From an uncultured Dialister sp. (GTDB taxonomy: Bacteria > Bacillota > Negativicutes > Veillonellales > Dialisteraceae): a stretch of DNA of 64,000 nt. Below, one piece after another: positions 63,751 to 64,000 of the stretch. Within the stretch, counting starts at the first letter, position 1. Each line of letters starts with the position of its first letter. Where the stretch lies: assembly GCA_934178345.1 (NCBI GenBank), contig CAKPQG010000002.1, positions 93,656 to 157,655 of the forward strand. The letters are read 5' to 3'. The position numbers were made by a program, and so were the translations under genes. The notes below the pieces were generated by a model. That model was not told the DNA's origin. It made no database searches and worked only from the letters and a program-made list of their open reading frames with translations.

Positions 63751-64000
63751 AAGAAGCTCTATTTGAGTGCCATCCTCGATCTCTATGCTCGGTCGATTGT
63801 CGCCTACGCCATAAGCGGACGCAATGACAATAAGCTGATGTTTGACACATTTGAGCAGGCGATTCGCAAAAATCCGGAAGCACACCCGTTGTTCCACAGT
63901 GACAGGGGATTCCAGTATACCATTAAAGCATTCCAGTTCAAGCTCTCGAAGCAGGGTATGGAGCAATCCATGTCCCGCGTTGGGCATTGCATCGATAATT
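63751..64000 (+). pseudogene. IS3-family transposase OrfB fragment (5' truncated, runs off the window)
   Basis: The frame reads KLYLSAILDLYARSIVAYAI, then FHSDRGFQYT, the rve integrase core with the second catalytic Asp in HSDRG. The N-terminal half with the first catalytic Asp is missing, and no start is present. It matches the type expected to follow the OrfA remnant at 61.0 kb on the same strand. The 3' end, with the catalytic Glu, lies outside the window. Confidence 0.8.

Overview
The window reads as chromosomal DNA of a Gram-negative-staining Firmicute of the class Negativicutes, most like Dialister or a close relative. This rests on content: an RND efflux pump and an ADP-heptose synthase domain (outer membrane, LPS) sit beside Firmicute-type features such as a T-box valS leader, the prfA-prmC-tsaC-rpiB-ywlG-glyA order, yhaO/yhaN, zinc-free L31 and BirA with a DNA-binding domain. 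The genus is an inference; no marker gene was compared.

Layout. 1-20.5 kb holds housekeeping genes, mostly on the + strand: RND pump end, GDSL esterase, hldE-like adenylyltransferase, MFS pump, T-box/valS, folC, citC, birA, bioY, coaX, tRNA-Glu, azlCD (minus), mscS, trxB, nth, DUF2344 and rng. 20.9-26.3 kb holds a thioredoxin and a purine salvage group (ADA-family deaminase behind a structured leader, NCS2 permease, adenine deaminase). 26.5-41.3 kb is a catabolic island: two N-acylamino-acid racemase/OSBS-type enolases, three M20 amidohydrolases, an MFS carrier with a divergent regulator, a YfcC-type carrier, an FAH-family enzyme and a membrane sensor with a receiver domain but no kinase. 42.3-52.6 kb holds rpmE2 and the prfA-to-glyA cluster, which is split after tsaC by a foreign element of about 3 kb. 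52.8-58.7 kb holds hicAB, rpmF and yhaO-yhaN. 59.2-64 kb is AT-richer accessory DNA (Fic protein, DUF4143 ATPase, secreted protein, broken IS3-family transposase).

The most striking property is the intergenic DNA. Almost every gap between 0.5 and 54.5 kb is filled with a mosaic of a few repeated modules: tandem heptamers of several sequences (GTGACTR, GGATTAG, GAACCYT, GAAGTCT, GGAATKA), the GC-rich inverted modules GCGGCGC...GCGCCGC and GGCGGCTTCGCCGC, and two families of small inverted-repeat elements. One family (ends AGGGAAACGCTGATT) has eight copies; the other (ends CTATTAAGTTAAG) has two, each flanked by a duplicated target. Several genes take their stop codon from the heptamer repeat.

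The gene sets suggest a fermenter of amino acids and small organic acids: peptide or N-acylamino-acid uptake and hydrolysis, purine base salvage, biotin import and ligation, and branched-chain amino acid export.
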